From Paracoccaceae bacterium (lineage in GTDB: Bacteria; Pseudomonadota; Alphaproteobacteria; Rhodobacterales; Rhodobacteraceae), in NCBI GenBank assembly GCA_024742655.1, contig JANSYB010000186.1:1-5675 (forward strand): a stretch of 5,675 bases of DNA. Direction: 5' to 3'. Made by a program: the position numbers and the translations under genes. The notes beneath the pieces were generated by a model. It saw only the letters and a program-made list of their open reading frames with translations. It was not told where the DNA came from and did not search any database. Positions 4,972-5,675 of this stretch are shown in pieces. Within the stretch, counting starts at the first letter, position 1. Every line of letters begins with the position of its first letter.

Positions 4972-5675
4972 ATGAAAGATGCCCAGACCCTGCCCCATGA
5001 CCTGATCCGTCCGCCTCAGGAAATCTTTGACAAGGCGGCCGTCCAGGCACGGATCGATGCCGCGCGCGGGCAAGGCGGATCGGACGACGCGGCCCTGCGC
5101 AAGGCGACCGTTGACGTCCTGAAGGATGAGATGACCCGCGGGCGCGCGGTCATCGAGGCCGCCTTCGCCCAACAACCCTTCGCGGCCCATTCGGCCACCC
5201 ATTCCTATACATGGCTGACCGATTGCGCGATCCTGACCGCACTGAATGTGGCCTGCAATCATTTGCACCCATTGGCCAACCCGACGGAATCCGAGCGCAT
5301 CGCCGTGTTCGCCGTGGGTGGCTACGGGCGGGGCGAAATGGCGCCGTTTTCGGATGTCGATCTGCTGTTCCTGACGCCTTACAAGATCACCCCCTGGGCC
5401 GAAAGCGTGATCGAAAGCACGCTCTACATCCTGTGGGATCTCAAGCTGAAGGTCGGCCATGCCAGCCGTACGATCCGCGACTGCCTGCGTCTCGGGGCCG
5501 AGGATTTCACCATTCGGACGGCCCTTCTGGAAAACCGTTTCCTGTTCGGCGATGCACCGCTGGCCGAAAAACTGCATACGCGTCTACACAAGGACCTGTT
5601 CGAGGGCAGCGAGCGCGAGTTCATCGAGGCCAAGCTCGAAGAGCGCGACGAGCGGCACCGCAAGCAGGGCGGCCA
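4972..5675 (+). CDS. glnD: [Protein-PII] uridylyltransferase / uridylyl-removing enzyme, N-terminal part (3' truncated by window)
   Basis: GlnD is the glutamine sensor that uridylylates PII proteins (GlnB/GlnK) under nitrogen limitation and deuridylylates them when glutamine is plentiful. Only 234 residues of an enzyme usually near 900 are visible. They contain the nucleotidyltransferase motif 'VGGYGRGEMAPFSDVDLLFL' (115-134), with metal-ligand Asp128 and Asp130, then 'LYILWDLKLKVGHASRT' (151-167) and 'RTALLENRFLFG' (182-193), all typical of GlnD. The helical linker ahead of the HD domain is beginning at the right edge; the HD and ACT domains lie outside. The ATG at 4972 follows the LpoA-like stop by 18 bp in the same frame and has no strong Shine-Dalgarno (GCGCGAACGT precedes it), so translation may depend on the upstream gene. 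Residues 1-75 are a variable N-terminal extension before the catalytic domain, common in alphaproteobacterial GlnD. Confidence 0.96.
   Translation, partial: MKDAQTLPHDLIRPPQEIFDKAAVQARIDAARGQGGSDDAALRKATVDVLKDEMTRGRAVIEAAFAQQPFAAHSATHSYTWLTDCAILTALNVACNHLHPLANPTESERIAVFAVGGYGRGEMAPFSDVDLLFLTPYKITPWAESVIESTLYILWDLKLKVGHASRTIRDCLRLGAEDFTIRTALLENRFLFGDAPLAEKLHTRLHKDLFEGSEREFIEAKLEERDERHRKQGG

Noticed and set aside
3475..5577. A 700-codon open frame on the minus strand antisense to the LpoA-like gene and glnD
   Set aside because: It overlaps three genes with strong family motifs, and its product is Arg/Gly/His/Gln-rich without any recognisable domain. Long antisense frames of this kind are common in high-GC DNA because stop codons are rare in them.

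Overview
The window is GC-rich chromosomal DNA, almost fully coding. It most likely comes from an alphaproteobacterium of the Rhodobacterales/Roseobacter group. I base this on codon usage, the RsmI signatures (ATPIGAARDIS, SEAGTP) and the gene order comM / gshB / yraN / rsmI / LpoA-like lipoprotein / glnD, which I recall as typical of that group. The taxonomic call is inference. I see no RNA genes, insertion sequences, CRISPR arrays, attachment sites or long repeats.

Layout, left to right. (1) The 3' end of a comM/yifB-type AAA+ ATPase gene enters from the left on the + strand and stops at 577. (2) It runs tail-to-tail, with a 35-bp overlap, into a four-gene minus-strand cluster transcribed right to left: rsmI (3683-2820), yraN (2820-2446), gshB (2386-1451) and an HSL-type alpha/beta hydrolase (1454-543). 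The rsmI/yraN and gshB/hydrolase junctions overlap by a few bases, which suggests one operon with translational coupling. (3) An 88-bp divergent intergenic region (3684-3771) holds the likely promoters and a small inverted repeat. (4) On the + strand, an LpoA-type lipoprotein gene (3772-4953) is followed 18 bp later, in the same frame, by glnD (4972 onward), which is cut by the right edge.

Functionally this is mostly housekeeping. RsmI methylates 16S rRNA, GshB completes glutathione synthesis, and GlnD is the nitrogen sensor acting on PII proteins. The LpoA-like protein is a periplasmic-binding-fold lipoprotein annotated as a penicillin-binding-protein activator. YraN is a predicted nuclease-fold protein and ComM is a DNA helicase linked to natural transformation. 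The rsmI/lpoA/yraN grouping echoes Escherichia coli, where rsmI is divergent from lpoA-yraN, but here yraN sits behind rsmI instead.

I found no convincing undescribed multi-gene system. The points most worth a second look are the LpoA-like protein without the N-terminal TPR half of E. coli LpoA, the esterase coupled to gshB, and the co-location of YraN and ComM.
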